From the NCBI RefSeq assembly GCF_907177275.1, contig NZ_CAJSLV010000056.1, positions 1 through 64,000 on the forward strand: a DNA stretch of 64,000 nt, written 5' to 3'. The first letter of the stretch is position 1. The number at the start of each line of letters is the position of its first letter. The position numbers and the translations under genes are program-made. The DNA is from Actinacidiphila cocklensis (lineage in GTDB: Bacteria; Actinomycetota; Actinomycetes; Streptomycetales; Streptomycetaceae). The notes below the pieces were generated by a model. It did not search any database. It saw nothing but the letters and a program-made list of their open reading frames with translations, and had not been told where the DNA came from. Below, piece after piece: positions 36,277-44,502 of this stretch.

Positions 36277-37506
36277 CTAGCCGCCGAACTCCTGCATGCC
36301 CTTGAGCGCCTGGTCCAGCAGCGCCTGGCGGCCGTCGAGCTCGGCCGAGAGCTTGTCGGCCTTCGCGGTGTTGCCGGCCGAGCGTGCCGCGTCGACCTGG
36401 GTGCGCAGCTTGTCCACGGCCGCCTGCAGCTGGCCGGTCAGGCCCGCGGCCCTGGCCCGCACCTCGGGGTTGGTGCGCCGCCACTCGGCCTCTTCGGAGT
36501 CCGCCAGCGCCCGCTCCACGGTGTGCATCCGGGCCTCGATACGCGGCCGGGCGTCCCGCGGCACGTGGCCGATGGCCTCCCAGCGCTCGTTGATGCCGCG
36601 GAAGGCGGCGCGGGCCGCCTTCAGGTCGGTCACCGGCAGCAGCTTCTCGGCCTCGACGACCAGCTGCTCCTTGACCGCCAGGTTGTCCCGCTGCTCACCG
36701 TCGCGCTCCGCGAACACCTCGGTGCGGGCGGCGAAGAAGACGTCCTGGGCACCGCGGAAACGATTCCACAGGTCGTCCTCGGCCTCGCGCTGCGCGCGCC
36801 CGGCCGCCTTCCACTCCGTCATCAACTCCCGGTAGCGGGCCGCGGTCGGACCCCAGTCGGTGGAGCCCGACAGCGACAGCGCCTCGGTGACCAGCTTCTC
36901 CTTGGTCCGCCGCGCGTCCTCGCGCTGCGCGTCGAGCGACGCGAAGTGCGCCTTGCGGCGCTTGGAGAACACCGAACGCGCGTGGCTGAAGCGGTGCCAC
37001 AGCTCGTCGTCGGCCTTGCGGTCCAGACGCGGCAGACCCTTCCAGGTGTCCACCAGCGCCCGCAGCCGCTCACCCGCGGTGCGCCACTGCTCGCTCTCGG
37101 CCAACTGCTCGGCCTCGGCCACCAGTTGCTCCTTGGCGGCCTTCGCCTCCTCGCCCTGCTTGGCCCTGGCCGCGCGACGCTCCTCGCGCCGCGAGTCCAC
37201 CAGCGCGACCAGCGCGTCGAGGCGGACGCCGAGCGCCGCGAGATCGCCCACCGCGTGGGCCTCGGTCACCGAGGTCCGCAGGTGCTCGATCGCGGCCAGC
37301 GCGTCCTTCGGGGCGAGGTCGGTGGTCTGCACCCGCCGTTCCAGGAGGCCGATCTCCACGACGAGCCCCTCGTACTTGCGCTCGAAGTAGGCGAGCGCCT
37401 CCGCGGGGGAGCCCGCCTGCCACGAACCGACCTCCTTCTCCCCGTCGGCCGTACGCACGTACACGGTCCCCGTCTCATCGACGCGGCCCCACGGGTCGCT
37501 GCTCAC
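36277..37506 (-). CDS. DUF349-repeat coiled-coil protein
   Basis: 409 residues, highly charged and almost wholly helical. Repeats of the DUF349 pattern are seen: AKEQLVAEAEQLAESEQWRTAGERLRALVDTWKGLPRLDRKADDELWHRF, and again around WGPTAARYRELMTEWKAAGRAQREAEDDLWNRFRGAQDVFF and LKAARAAFRGINERWEAIG. No catalytic motif is visible. The family is of unknown role and often sits near relA. GTG 37506 has GGAGGAGG upstream; the in-frame extension to 37560 is not supported. Confidence 0.88.
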   Translation of the reverse strand: MSSDPWGRVDETGTVYVRTADGEKEVGSWQAGSPAEALAYFERKYEGLVVEIGLLERRVQTTDLAPKDALAAIEHLRTSVTEAHAVGDLAALGVRLDALVALVDSRREERRAARAKQGEEAKAAKEQLVAEAEQLAESEQWRTAGERLRALVDTWKGLPRLDRKADDELWHRFSHARSVFSKRRKAHFASLDAQREDARRTKEKLVTEALSLSGSTDWGPTAARYRELMTEWKAAGRAQREAEDDLWNRFRGAQDVFFAARTEVFAERDGEQRDNLAVKEQLVVEAEKLLPVTDLKAARAAFRGINERWEAIGHVPRDARPRIEARMHTVERALADSEEAEWRRTNPEVRARAAGLTGQLQAAVDKLRTQVDAARSAGNTAKADKLSAELDGRQALLDQALKGMQEFGG

Positions 37507-37620
37507 AGCGCCTCCTCCACGTGATGCCCTGCCGGCCGGCGGCTGACGGGCATCGTCCACAGTGTCTCTCCGGCCGGGCTGTACGCACTGGCCGGTCCAA
37601 CGCCAACATAGGCGACCATC

Positions 37621-37650
37621 GCCCCGGCTGTCCGCATCCGATGCGGGGGC
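37621..37650 (-). terminator. Possible hairpin after the cyclophilin gene
   Basis: CCGCATC (37632-37638) / GATGCGG (37640-37646) with flanking GCCCC (37621-37625) and GGGGC (37646-37650), immediately after the minus-strand stop at 37653. The loop is very tight, so this is weaker than the other terminators. Confidence 0.4.
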
Positions 37651-37652
37651 AA

Positions 37653-38513
37653 TCAGGATTTGGTGACGGTCGCCTTGTTGATCACGGCGGTGGCGTTCGG
37701 AGCGCCGTCGCCCTGCCCGCCGCTGTTCTCACCCGCGGCGGCGATCTTGTTCAGCACCTTGAGACCGTCCGCGCTCATCGTGCCGAACGGAGTGTAGTTC
37801 GGCTGCAGCGGGCTGTCCTTGTAGACCAGGAAGAACTGGCTGCCGCCGGTGTTGGGGCCGCTGTTGGCCATCGCGACGGTGCCGGCCGGGTAGGTCACCA
37901 TGCCCTGGGCGCCGGCCTTGCCGAAGGCCGTCAGGTTCTCGTCCGGGATCGTGTAGCCGGGACCGCCGCTGCCGCCCTGGGTGGTGGCGCTCGCCGTCGG
38001 GTCGCCGCACTGCAGCACGAAGATGCCCGCGGTGGTGAGGCGGTGGCAGCGGGTGTGGTCGAAGAAGCCCTTGTCCGCGAGGAACTTGAACGAGTTCACC
38101 GTCGCCGGCGCCTTCGCCGCGTCCAGCGAGATCGGGATGTCGCCGCAGGTCGTGCCGAGCGTGAAGGTGTACTTCGCGCCCTTGTCGATCGACATCGCCG
38201 GCGCCTTCTTCCAGGTCGCCGTGGCCGGGCTGCCCGCAGTCGGCTTCTCGCACGGGTCGGGGACCTGGCTGGCCGCCGTGGTCGGTGCCGTGGCGCTCGG
38301 GGCGGCGCCCGCGGCGTCGTCCTTCTTCTTGCTGCTGCCGTCGAAGGCGCCGGCCGCCCAGGCGGTCCCGGTGCCGGCGACCACCACCGCGAGAACCACG
38401 GCGGCAACCGCGTTGCGCCTGCGCGACTTGCGGTGGTGATCCACCCTGCGCGCCTGCTGCCGCTCGAACTTCTCCCGGGCGAGCTGCCTCCGCCGCTGAT
38501 CCTTGGTGACCAC
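37653..38513 (-). CDS. Membrane-anchored cyclophilin-type peptidyl-prolyl isomerase
   Basis: 286 residues. A charged N-terminus (REKFERQQARR) precedes one membrane helix (AVAAVVLAVVVAGTGTAWAAG), a Ser/Thr/Pro/Ala linker, and an extracellular cyclophilin domain with VNSFKFLADKGFFDHTRCHRL, FVLQCGDPT, GTVAMANSGPNTGGSQFFLVY and YTPFGTM. The GGSQFF loop matches the active site. It should help fold exported proteins, which fits the nearby secDF genes. GTG 38513 follows GGGAG at a good distance. Confidence 0.9.
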   Translation of the reverse strand: MVTKDQRRRQLAREKFERQQARRVDHHRKSRRRNAVAAVVLAVVVAGTGTAWAAGAFDGSSKKKDDAAGAAPSATAPTTAASQVPDPCEKPTAGSPATATWKKAPAMSIDKGAKYTFTLGTTCGDIPISLDAAKAPATVNSFKFLADKGFFDHTRCHRLTTAGIFVLQCGDPTASATTQGGSGGPGYTIPDENLTAFGKAGAQGMVTYPAGTVAMANSGPNTGGSQFFLVYKDSPLQPNYTPFGTMSADGLKVLNKIAAAGENSGGQGDGAPNATAVINKATVTKS

Positions 38514-38806
38514 TTCGCCGTCTCCCGCTCGCTCGTGTCGTCTGCCGTCTTGATGCGTCTGGTGCGGTGTTTCCATCGCCCCGTGGCGTATTGTGCCGCA
38601 GGCCGTGTGAGCTGTGCATTTACTGTGTGCACGCGATGCGTCGCGCGTCGCGGCACGGTGTGTGCGCAAATCTTGACGTCCTGCGGCGGGTCCAGTCCAG
38701 TCCGCCGGCCGGCCGATACGCGCCCGATACGTGTTCGCGACCGCGATGTGCTCGCCGGTAGGCTCGTGAACTGCCCACACCGCTCGCGGACGACAGAAGG
38801 ACGAAC
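38514..38806. other. 293-bp regulatory region between divergent cyclophilin and hydrolase genes
   Basis: No gene is supported. The region is T-rich and lower in GC than its surroundings, especially about 38560-38690. TAGGCT at 38759-38764 is a -10 candidate for the plus-strand hydrolase. GTGCA-N9-TGCAC around 38617-38635 is a weak inverted repeat. Confidence 0.4.
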
Positions 38807-39520
38807 GTGCTCATTGCCGGGTTCCCCGCCGGGGCCTGGGGGACCAACTGCTACGTGGTCGCCCCCGCCGCCGGTGAGGAGTGCGTGATCGTCGACCCGG
38901 GCCACCTCGCCGCCCAGGGCGTCGAGGACATGCTCGCCAAGCACCGCCTCAAGCCGGTCGCCGTCATCCTCAGCCACGGCCACATCGACCATGTCGCCTC
39001 GGTGGTCCCGGTGTGCGGCGCGCACGACGTGCCCGCCTGGATCCACCCGCAGGACCGCTACATGTTCGCGGACCCGGAGAAGGCGCTCGGCCGGAGCATC
39101 GGGCAGCAGCTGCTGGGCGAGTTGACCATCGGCGAGCCCGACGACGTGCGGGAGCTGTCCGACGGCGGCACCCTGGCGCTGGCCGGCCTGGAGTTCGGCG
39201 TCGCGCACGCCCCCGGCCATACCAGGGGGTCGGTGACCTTCCGGCTGCCGGAGGCCGCGGACATCCCGTCCGTGCTGTTCTCCGGCGACCTGCTGTTCGC
39301 CGGCTCCGTCGGACGCACCGACATGCCCGGCGGCTCCACGGCCGAGCTGTACGAGTCGCTGGCCCGCGTGTGCCTGCCGCTCGACGACTCCACCGTGGTG
39401 CTGTCGGGACACGGCCCCCAGACGACCATCGGCCGCGAGCGCGCCGCCAACCCCTACCTGGCCGAGGCGGCCCGCGGCTCAGGAGCCCCGCACCCGGCGG
39501 CTCCGCGACGAGGATTGTGA
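38807..39520 (+). CDS. Glyoxalase-II-like metallo-beta-lactamase-fold hydrolase
   Basis: 237 residues. The metal-binding signature is [11 protein letters not shown], followed by [32 protein letters not shown] and [12 protein letters not shown], giving all the His/Asp ligands of the MBL fold. Proteins like this act as thioesterases. GTG 38807 has AGAAGGACG upstream. It overlaps the hisS start (GTGA), so the two are co-translated, an arrangement common in actinobacteria. Confidence 0.9.
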   Translation: MLIAGFPAGAWGTNCYVVAPAAGEECVIVDPGHLAAQGVEDMLAKHRLKPVAVILSHGHIDHVASVVPVCGAHDVPAWIHPQDRYMFADPEKALGRSIGQQLLGELTIGEPDDVRELSDGGTLALAGLEFGVAHAPGHTRGSVTFRLPEAADIPSVLFSGDLLFAGSVGRTDMPGGSTAELYESLARVCLPLDDSTVVLSGHGPQTTIGRERAANPYLAEAARGSGAPHPAAPRRGL

Positions 39521-40794
39521 CGACTGCTGACGTGAGCACGTTCCAGGCCCCCAAGGGCACCTACGACCTGCTGCCGCCCGACTCCGCGGTGTACCTCGCG
39601 GTGCGCGAGGCCATCGCGGCACCCGCGCGCCGCGCGGGCTACGGCTACGTCGAGACCCCCGGTTTCGAGACCGTCGAGCTGTTCTCCCGCGGCGTCGGCG
39701 AGTCCACCGACATCGTGACCAAGGAGATGTACACCCTCACCACCAAGGGCGGCACCCAGCTCGCGCTGCGCCCCGAGGGCACCGCCTCGGTGCTGCGCGC
39801 CGCCCTGGAGGCCAACCTGCACAAGGCCGGCAACCTGCCGGTCAAGCTCTGGTACTCGGGCTCGTACTACCGCTACGAGCGCCCGCAGGCGGGCCGCTAC
39901 CGGCACTTCTCGCAGGTCGGCGCGGAGGCGATCGGCGCCGAGGACCCGATGCTCGACGCCGAGCTGATCATCCTGGCCGACGAGGCGTACCGCTCGCTGG
40001 GCCTGCGCGGCTACCGGCTGCTGCTGAACTCCCTCGGCGACCGCGAGTGCCGCCCCGCCTACCGGACCGCGCTGCAGGACTTCCTGCGCGGCCTGGAGCT
40101 CGACGAGGACACCCGCCGCAGGATCGACATCAACCCGCTGCGGGTGCTGGACGACAAGCGCGAGGCGGTGCAGCGCCAGCTCGAAGGAGCGCCGCTGATC
40201 GCCGACCACCTGTGCGAGGCGTGCAAGGCCTACCACGAGCAGGTGCGCGAGCTGCTGACCGCGGCCGGGGTGGCGTACGAGGACGACCCGCGGCTGGTGC
40301 GCGGCCTGGACTACTACACCCGCACCACCTTCGAGTTCGTCCACGACGGGCTCGGCTCGCAGTCCGCGGTCGGCGGCGGCGGGCGCTACGACGGCCTGTC
40401 GGAGATGATCGGCGGCCCGTCGCTGCCGTCGGTCGGCTGGGCGCTCGGCGTGGACCGTACCGTGCTGGCGCTCCGGGTGGAGGGTGTGGAGCTGGCGCTG
40501 CCCGCGGTCACCGACGTCTACGCGGTGCCGCTCGGCGAGGAGGCCAGGCGGGCGCTGTTCCGCGCGGTCACCGAGCTGCGCAGGGCCGGGGTCGCGGCGG
40601 ACTTCGCCTACGGCGGCAAGGGCATGAAGAACGCGATGAAATCAGCCAACCGTTCGGGCGCCCGGTTCGCGCTGGTCGCGGGCGACCGGGACCTGGCGGA
40701 GGGCGTCGTCCAGCTCAAGGACCTCGAAAGCGGCGACCAGGCACCGGTCGCCCTCGACGGGATCGTGGCGGCCGTCAAGGAGCGGCTGGCGTAA
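39517..40794 (+). CDS. hisS: Histidyl-tRNA synthetase
   Basis: 425 residues, class II. Motif 1/2 [14 protein letters not shown] and [27 protein letters not shown]; HisRS-specific [44 protein letters not shown]; and the C-terminal anticodon-binding domain. It charges tRNA-His. GTG 39517 overlaps the hydrolase stop and has GAGG just upstream; a GTG at 39532 is a less likely alternative. Confidence 0.96.
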   Translation: MTTADVSTFQAPKGTYDLLPPDSAVYLAVREAIAAPARRAGYGYVETPGFETVELFSRGVGESTDIVTKEMYTLTTKGGTQLALRPEGTASVLRAALEANLHKAGNLPVKLWYSGSYYRYERPQAGRYRHFSQVGAEAIGAEDPMLDAELIILADEAYRSLGLRGYRLLLNSLGDRECRPAYRTALQDFLRGLELDEDTRRRIDINPLRVLDDKREAVQRQLEGAPLIADHLCEACKAYHEQVRELLTAAGVAYEDDPRLVRGLDYYTRTTFEFVHDGLGSQSAVGGGGRYDGLSEMIGGPSLPSVGWALGVDRTVLALRVEGVELALPAVTDVYAVPLGEEARRALFRAVTELRRAGVAADFAYGGKGMKNAMKSANRSGARFALVAGDRDLAEGVVQLKDLESGDQAPVALDGIVAAVKERLA

Positions 40795-40795
40795 A

Positions 40796-40863
40796 CCCCT
40801 CATCCGTGTACCAGGGTGGCGCAGGCTTATTCCAACCTGACCGCCCTGGTGCACAATGAGGGG
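40796..40863 (+). promoter_or_regulatory. Nested hairpin between hisS and the VKOR gene
   Basis: Outer arms CCCCTCAT (40796-40803) and ATGAGGGG (40856-40863) enclose inner arms CCAGGG (40811-40816) and CCCTGG (40844-40849). It begins one base after the hisS stop and ends 33 bp before the VKOR ATG; it may terminate hisS or form a structured leader for VKOR. Confidence 0.5.
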
Positions 40864-40896
40864 TGCCCGCCCCCACGGACCTAGAGATCGGCCATC

Positions 40897-41553
40897 ATGA
40901 CGACTTCCGCCCTGGACGAGACGCGAACGGACGGCGAGCCTGAGCAGCGGCCGGCCGACGGCATCGCGGCGGGCAAGCCTTTCACGTGGCTGCTGCTGAT
41001 CTGCGGAGCGCTCGGCCTGTGGGCGTCCTTCGTGATCACCGACGACAAGTTCCGGCTGCTCCAGGCGAAGCTCGACGGCAAGACGCTGCATCTTTCCTGC
41101 AGCCTCAACCCGGTGATCTCCTGCGGCGACGTCATGCAGAGCGACCAGGCGCACGTCTTCGGCTTCCAGAACCCGATCATCGGCCTGGTCGCCTTCCCCG
41201 TGCTGATGACGCTGGCCATGGGCATGTTCGCCGGCGCCCGCTACAAGGCGTGGTTCTGGTACGGCCTGCAGGCCGGCGGCCTGTTCGGTGTGTGCTTCAT
41301 CTCCTGGCTCCAGTACCAGACGATCTACAACATCAACGCGGTCTGCCTGTGGTGCTGCCTGGCCTGGGTCGTCACCATCGCGGCGTTCTGGTACACCGCG
41401 GTGCACAACATCAAGCACGGCCTGATCAAGATCCCCGCCAAGGCCCGCGCGCTGGTGCTGGAGTTCCACTGGGTCGTGCCGGTGCTGTGGTACGGCGTGA
41501 TCGCGATGCTGATCCTGGTGCACTTCTGGTACTACTGGAAGACCGTCATCTGA
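40897..41553 (+). CDS. Vitamin K epoxide reductase family (VKOR) protein
   Basis: 218 residues with about five membrane helices. Two cysteine sets match the family: SCSLNPVISCGDVM (loop cysteines) and NAVCLWCC (CxxC active site at the end of a helix), preceded by a QTIYNINAV helix. In actinobacteria VKOR proteins re-oxidise DsbA-like partners, driving disulfide formation in exported proteins. ATG 40897 has no strong ribosome site and lies in a region with a nested hairpin. The DsbA-like gene at 5.0 kb is not adjacent. Confidence 0.9.
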   Translation: MTTSALDETRTDGEPEQRPADGIAAGKPFTWLLLICGALGLWASFVITDDKFRLLQAKLDGKTLHLSCSLNPVISCGDVMQSDQAHVFGFQNPIIGLVAFPVLMTLAMGMFAGARYKAWFWYGLQAGGLFGVCFISWLQYQTIYNINAVCLWCCLAWVVTIAAFWYTAVHNIKHGLIKIPAKARALVLEFHWVVPVLWYGVIAMLILVHFWYYWKTVI

Positions 41554-41644
41554 CCGCTGCGGCACCGCCAGCCGGCCGTCCCCGGTGACCACTCCCGGCG
41601 GGCGGCCGACGCGGCTGTCGTACCGGTGACCTACGCTGCAATGC

Positions 41645-43000
41645 GTGGAGCCAGACCTTTTCACCGCCGCCGCCGAGGACCTCAGGGAGCGCGACCCCGG
41701 GGCCAGCCCGCTCGCCGTACGGATGCGCCCGCGCGTCCTGGAGGAGGTCGTCGGGCAGCAGCACCTGCTGCGGCCCGGATCGCCGCTGCGGCGGCTGGTG
41801 GCGGAGAGCGGCGGGGGACCCGCGGGACCCTCCTCGGTGATCCTGTGGGGGCCGCCGGGCACCGGCAAGACCACCCTGGCGTACGTGGTCAGCAAGGCCA
41901 CCAACAAGCGCTTCGTGGAGCTGTCGGCGATCACCGCGGGCGTCAAGGAGGTCCGCACGGTCATCGAGAGCGCCAAGCGCCAGTCCGGCGGCTTCCAGCG
42001 CGAGACCGTGCTCTTCCTCGACGAGATCCACCGCTTCAGCAAGGCACAGCAGGACTCGCTGCTGCCCGCGGTGGAGAACCGCTGGGTCACCCTGATCGCG
42101 GCCACCACGGAGAACCCGTACTTCTCGGTGATCTCCCCGCTGCTCTCCCGCTCCCTGCTGCTCACCCTCGAACCGCTCACCGACGACGACCTGCGCGGGG
42201 TGCTGCACCGCGCGCTGGACGCCGAGCGGGGCCTGGCGGGCGCGGTGAGCCTGCCGAAGGACGCGGAGGAGCACCTGCTGCGGATCGCCGGCGGTGACGC
42301 CCGCCGGGCGCTGACCGCGCTGGAGGCCGGTGCGGGCTCGGCGCTGGCCAAGGGCGAGGACAGCATCACGCTGGCCACCCTGGAGGAGGCCGTCGACCGG
42401 GCCGCGGTCACCTACGACCGGGACGGCGACCAGCACTACGACGTGGCGAGCGCCCTGATCAAGTCCATCCGCGGTTCGGACGTGGACGCGGCACTGCACT
42501 ACCTGGCCCGGATGATCGAGGCGGGTGAGGACCCGCGCTTCATCGCCCGCCGGCTGATGATCTCCGCCAGCGAGGACATCGGGCTCGCCGACTCCACCGC
42601 CCTGCCGACCGCGGTCGCCGCCGCACAGGCGGTGGCGATGATCGGCTTCCCCGAGGCGTCGCTGATCCTCTCGCACGCCACGATCGCGCTGGCGCTGGCC
42701 CCGAAGTCCAATGCCGCGACCACCGCGATCGGCGCCGCGCTCGCCGACGTACGGGCGGGCAAGGCGGGACCGGTGCCCGCCCACCTGCGCGACGGGCATT
42801 ACAAGGGCGCGGCCAAGCTCGGCCACGCCCAGGGCTACGTCTACCCGCACGACGTGCCGGGCGCGGTCGCCGCCCAGCGGTATCTGCCCGACGAGCTGTC
42901 CGGCCGGCGCTACTACGAGCCGACCCGCTACGGGGCCGAGGCGCGCTACGCCGACGTCCTGGACTGGGTGCGCGAACGCCTCGCGGGCCGCGGCGAGTAG
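41645..43000 (+). CDS. rarA: Replication-associated recombination ATPase RarA/MgsA
   Basis: 451 residues. AAA+ motor with Walker [14 protein letters not shown], Walker [17 protein letters not shown], sensor [18 protein letters not shown] and the MgsA C-terminal domain [20 protein letters not shown] and [21 protein letters not shown]. It acts at stalled replication forks. GTG 41645 lacks a ribosome site; TACGCT (41632-41637) ends 7 nt before it, pointing to a leaderless start. Confidence 0.94.
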   Translation: MEPDLFTAAAEDLRERDPGASPLAVRMRPRVLEEVVGQQHLLRPGSPLRRLVAESGGGPAGPSSVILWGPPGTGKTTLAYVVSKATNKRFVELSAITAGVKEVRTVIESAKRQSGGFQRETVLFLDEIHRFSKAQQDSLLPAVENRWVTLIAATTENPYFSVISPLLSRSLLLTLEPLTDDDLRGVLHRALDAERGLAGAVSLPKDAEEHLLRIAGGDARRALTALEAGAGSALAKGEDSITLATLEEAVDRAAVTYDRDGDQHYDVASALIKSIRGSDVDAALHYLARMIEAGEDPRFIARRLMISASEDIGLADSTALPTAVAAAQAVAMIGFPEASLILSHATIALALAPKSNAATTAIGAALADVRAGKAGPVPAHLRDGHYKGAAKLGHAQGYVYPHDVPGAVAAQRYLPDELSGRRYYEPTRYGAEARYADVLDWVRERLAGRGE

Positions 43001-43019
43001 CGCCCGGCACGGTTCCGGC

Positions 43020-43814
43020 TCAGCCCTCGCGCGCCGCCGCGAACAGGTCGCGCATCGCCCGCTGCGCCCCGTCGAGCCCCCGCACGGGCGCGGGGAAGTC
43101 GAAGCGCGCGTCGAAGCCGCCGTCCTCGCCGCGGAACCGCACCCGCAGGCCGAACCGGTCCAGGGCCACCGGCACCGCGCCGGTGGTGCAGCGGTCCGCG
43201 CCGGACACCAGCGTGCACAGCGTGCCGACCTCGTCGGTGTGCGCGGCCGCCAGGTGCTGCAGGATCTCCGTCTCGTGCGCCGCCAGCGGGTCGGCGGCGG
43301 CGTCCGCGAACTCGTCGGGGTCGACCTGCGCCGCGCCCCACAGGTCGTCGAGGGTGATCTCGCCGACCTCCAGGCGCAGCAGTTCGGCGCCCGCCTCGAA
43401 GGACCCGCCGGGCACCGCGGTCAGCCAGCCGGCCACCCAGGCCCGGCCGCGGATGCGGTGCGGCACCGCGACCGGGGCGACGTCAGTGATCTCCAGCACA
43501 GCGGCCGCCTCGTCACCGGCGGCCGCGCGCACCGCGCGGACGGAGGGTGAATCGCACGGGAACAGCAGGAAGACGTCGCCGGCCGGCCCGACGGAGCGCC
43601 GCAGCGGCACCAGCGGGGCGGTGGGCGCGGGGGACAGGCCAGGAATGACCAGCGCGGCGGACGGGTTACCCTCGACCAGAGTGCGTGCGCGCTCCGCGGC
43701 CGTGGGCTGCCGGGGCGCCTCCTCCTCTTCGGGACGCGGCTGACCGTGCGGCGACCGCTCCGACCGCTCCTGCGGGCCGGACACGTCGGGTACGGGGTTC
43801 CCGGGTCGAATCAT
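43020..43814 (-). CDS. DUF2470-domain protein, possibly haem-related
   Basis: 264 residues. The C-terminal region (about 180-260: HETEILQHLAAAHTDEVGTLCTL, VPVALDRFGLRVRF, ARFDFPAPV) matches DUF2470, found in haem-utilisation and pyridoxamine-oxidase-like proteins; the middle region resembles the split-barrel fold of that group. Members of this superfamily bind FMN or haem, but binding residues are not clear here. ATG 43814 follows GAGGA; a GTG at 43820 is too close to it. An iron box lies directly upstream, between this gene and rpsD. Confidence 0.78.
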   Translation of the reverse strand: MIRPGNPVPDVSGPQERSERSPHGQPRPEEEEAPRQPTAAERARTLVEGNPSAALVIPGLSPAPTAPLVPLRRSVGPAGDVFLLFPCDSPSVRAVRAAAGDEAAAVLEITDVAPVAVPHRIRGRAWVAGWLTAVPGGSFEAGAELLRLEVGEITLDDLWGAAQVDPDEFADAAADPLAAHETEILQHLAAAHTDEVGTLCTLVSGADRCTTGAVPVALDRFGLRVRFRGEDGGFDARFDFPAPVRGLDGAQRAMRDLFAAAREG

Positions 43815-43828
43815 GCGCACTCCTCAGT

Positions 43829-43847
43829 TAAGGTAAGCCTTACCTAA
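43829..43847. promoter_or_regulatory. DtxR/DmdR-type iron box
   Basis: TAAGGTAAGCCTTACCTAA contains the perfect 7-1-7 palindrome AGGTAAG-C-CTTACCT and matches 16 of 19 positions of the DtxR consensus TTAGGTTAGCCTAACCTAA. It lies 14 bp upstream of the DUF2470 ATG (minus strand) and 22 bp upstream of the rpsD start. Ferrous-iron-loaded DmdR/DtxR proteins repress promoters by binding such boxes. Confidence 0.75.
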
Positions 43848-43869
43848 TTTACACGGAGGTTCGACGCAC

Positions 43870-44484
43870 GTGAATCAGTCGCGTCCCAAGGTCAAGAAGT
43901 CCAGGGCGCTGGGTATCGCGCTCACCCCCAAGGCGGTCAAGTACTTCGAGGCCCGCCCCTACCCGCCGGGTGAGCATGGCCGCGGTCGCAAGCAGAACAG
44001 CGACTACAAGACCCGGCTGCTGGAGAAGCAGCGGCTGCGTGCGCAGTACGACATCAGCGAGCGGCAGATGCAGCGCGCCTACGACCGCGCCAAGAAGGTG
44101 GCGGGGCTGCGTACCGGCGAGGCGCTGATCATCGAGCTGGAGCGCCGCCTCGACGCCCTCGTGCTGCGCTCGGGCCTGGCCCGCACCATCTACCAGTCCC
44201 GGCAGATGGTCGTGCACGGCCACATCGAGGTCAACGGCCGCAAGGTCGACAAGCCCTCCTTCCGGGTCACCCCCGACGACGTCGTCCAGGTCCGCGAGCG
44301 GTCCCGCGAGAAGACCCCGTTCCTGGTCGCCCGCGAGGGCGGCTGGTCCGGCGAGGGCGAGTCCCCGCGCTACCTCCAGGTCAACCTGCAGGCGCTGGCG
44401 TTCCGCCTGGACCGCGACCCGAACCGCAAGGAGATCCCGGTGATCTGCGACGAGCAGCTGGTCGTGGAGTACTACGCCCGCTGA
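43870..44484 (+). CDS. rpsD: Ribosomal protein S4 (zinc-free type)
   Basis: 204 residues. [61 protein letters not shown] N-terminus lacks the zinc cysteines of some bacterial S4 proteins. The S4 RNA-binding domain is [35 protein letters not shown]. It nucleates 30S assembly. In Streptomyces rpsD is known to lie away from the alpha operon, as here. GTG 43870 is preceded by GGAGG about nine bases upstream. The iron box ends 22 bp before the start. Confidence 0.95.
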   Translation: MNQSRPKVKKSRALGIALTPKAVKYFEARPYPPGEHGRGRKQNSDYKTRLLEKQRLRAQYDISERQMQRAYDRAKKVAGLRTGEALIIELERRLDALVLRSGLARTIYQSRQMVVHGHIEVNGRKVDKPSFRVTPDDVVQVRERSREKTPFLVAREGGWSGEGESPRYLQVNLQALAFRLDRDPNRKEIPVICDEQLVVEYYAR

Positions 44485-44502
44485 CCGCCGCACGTCGGAC
44501 GG

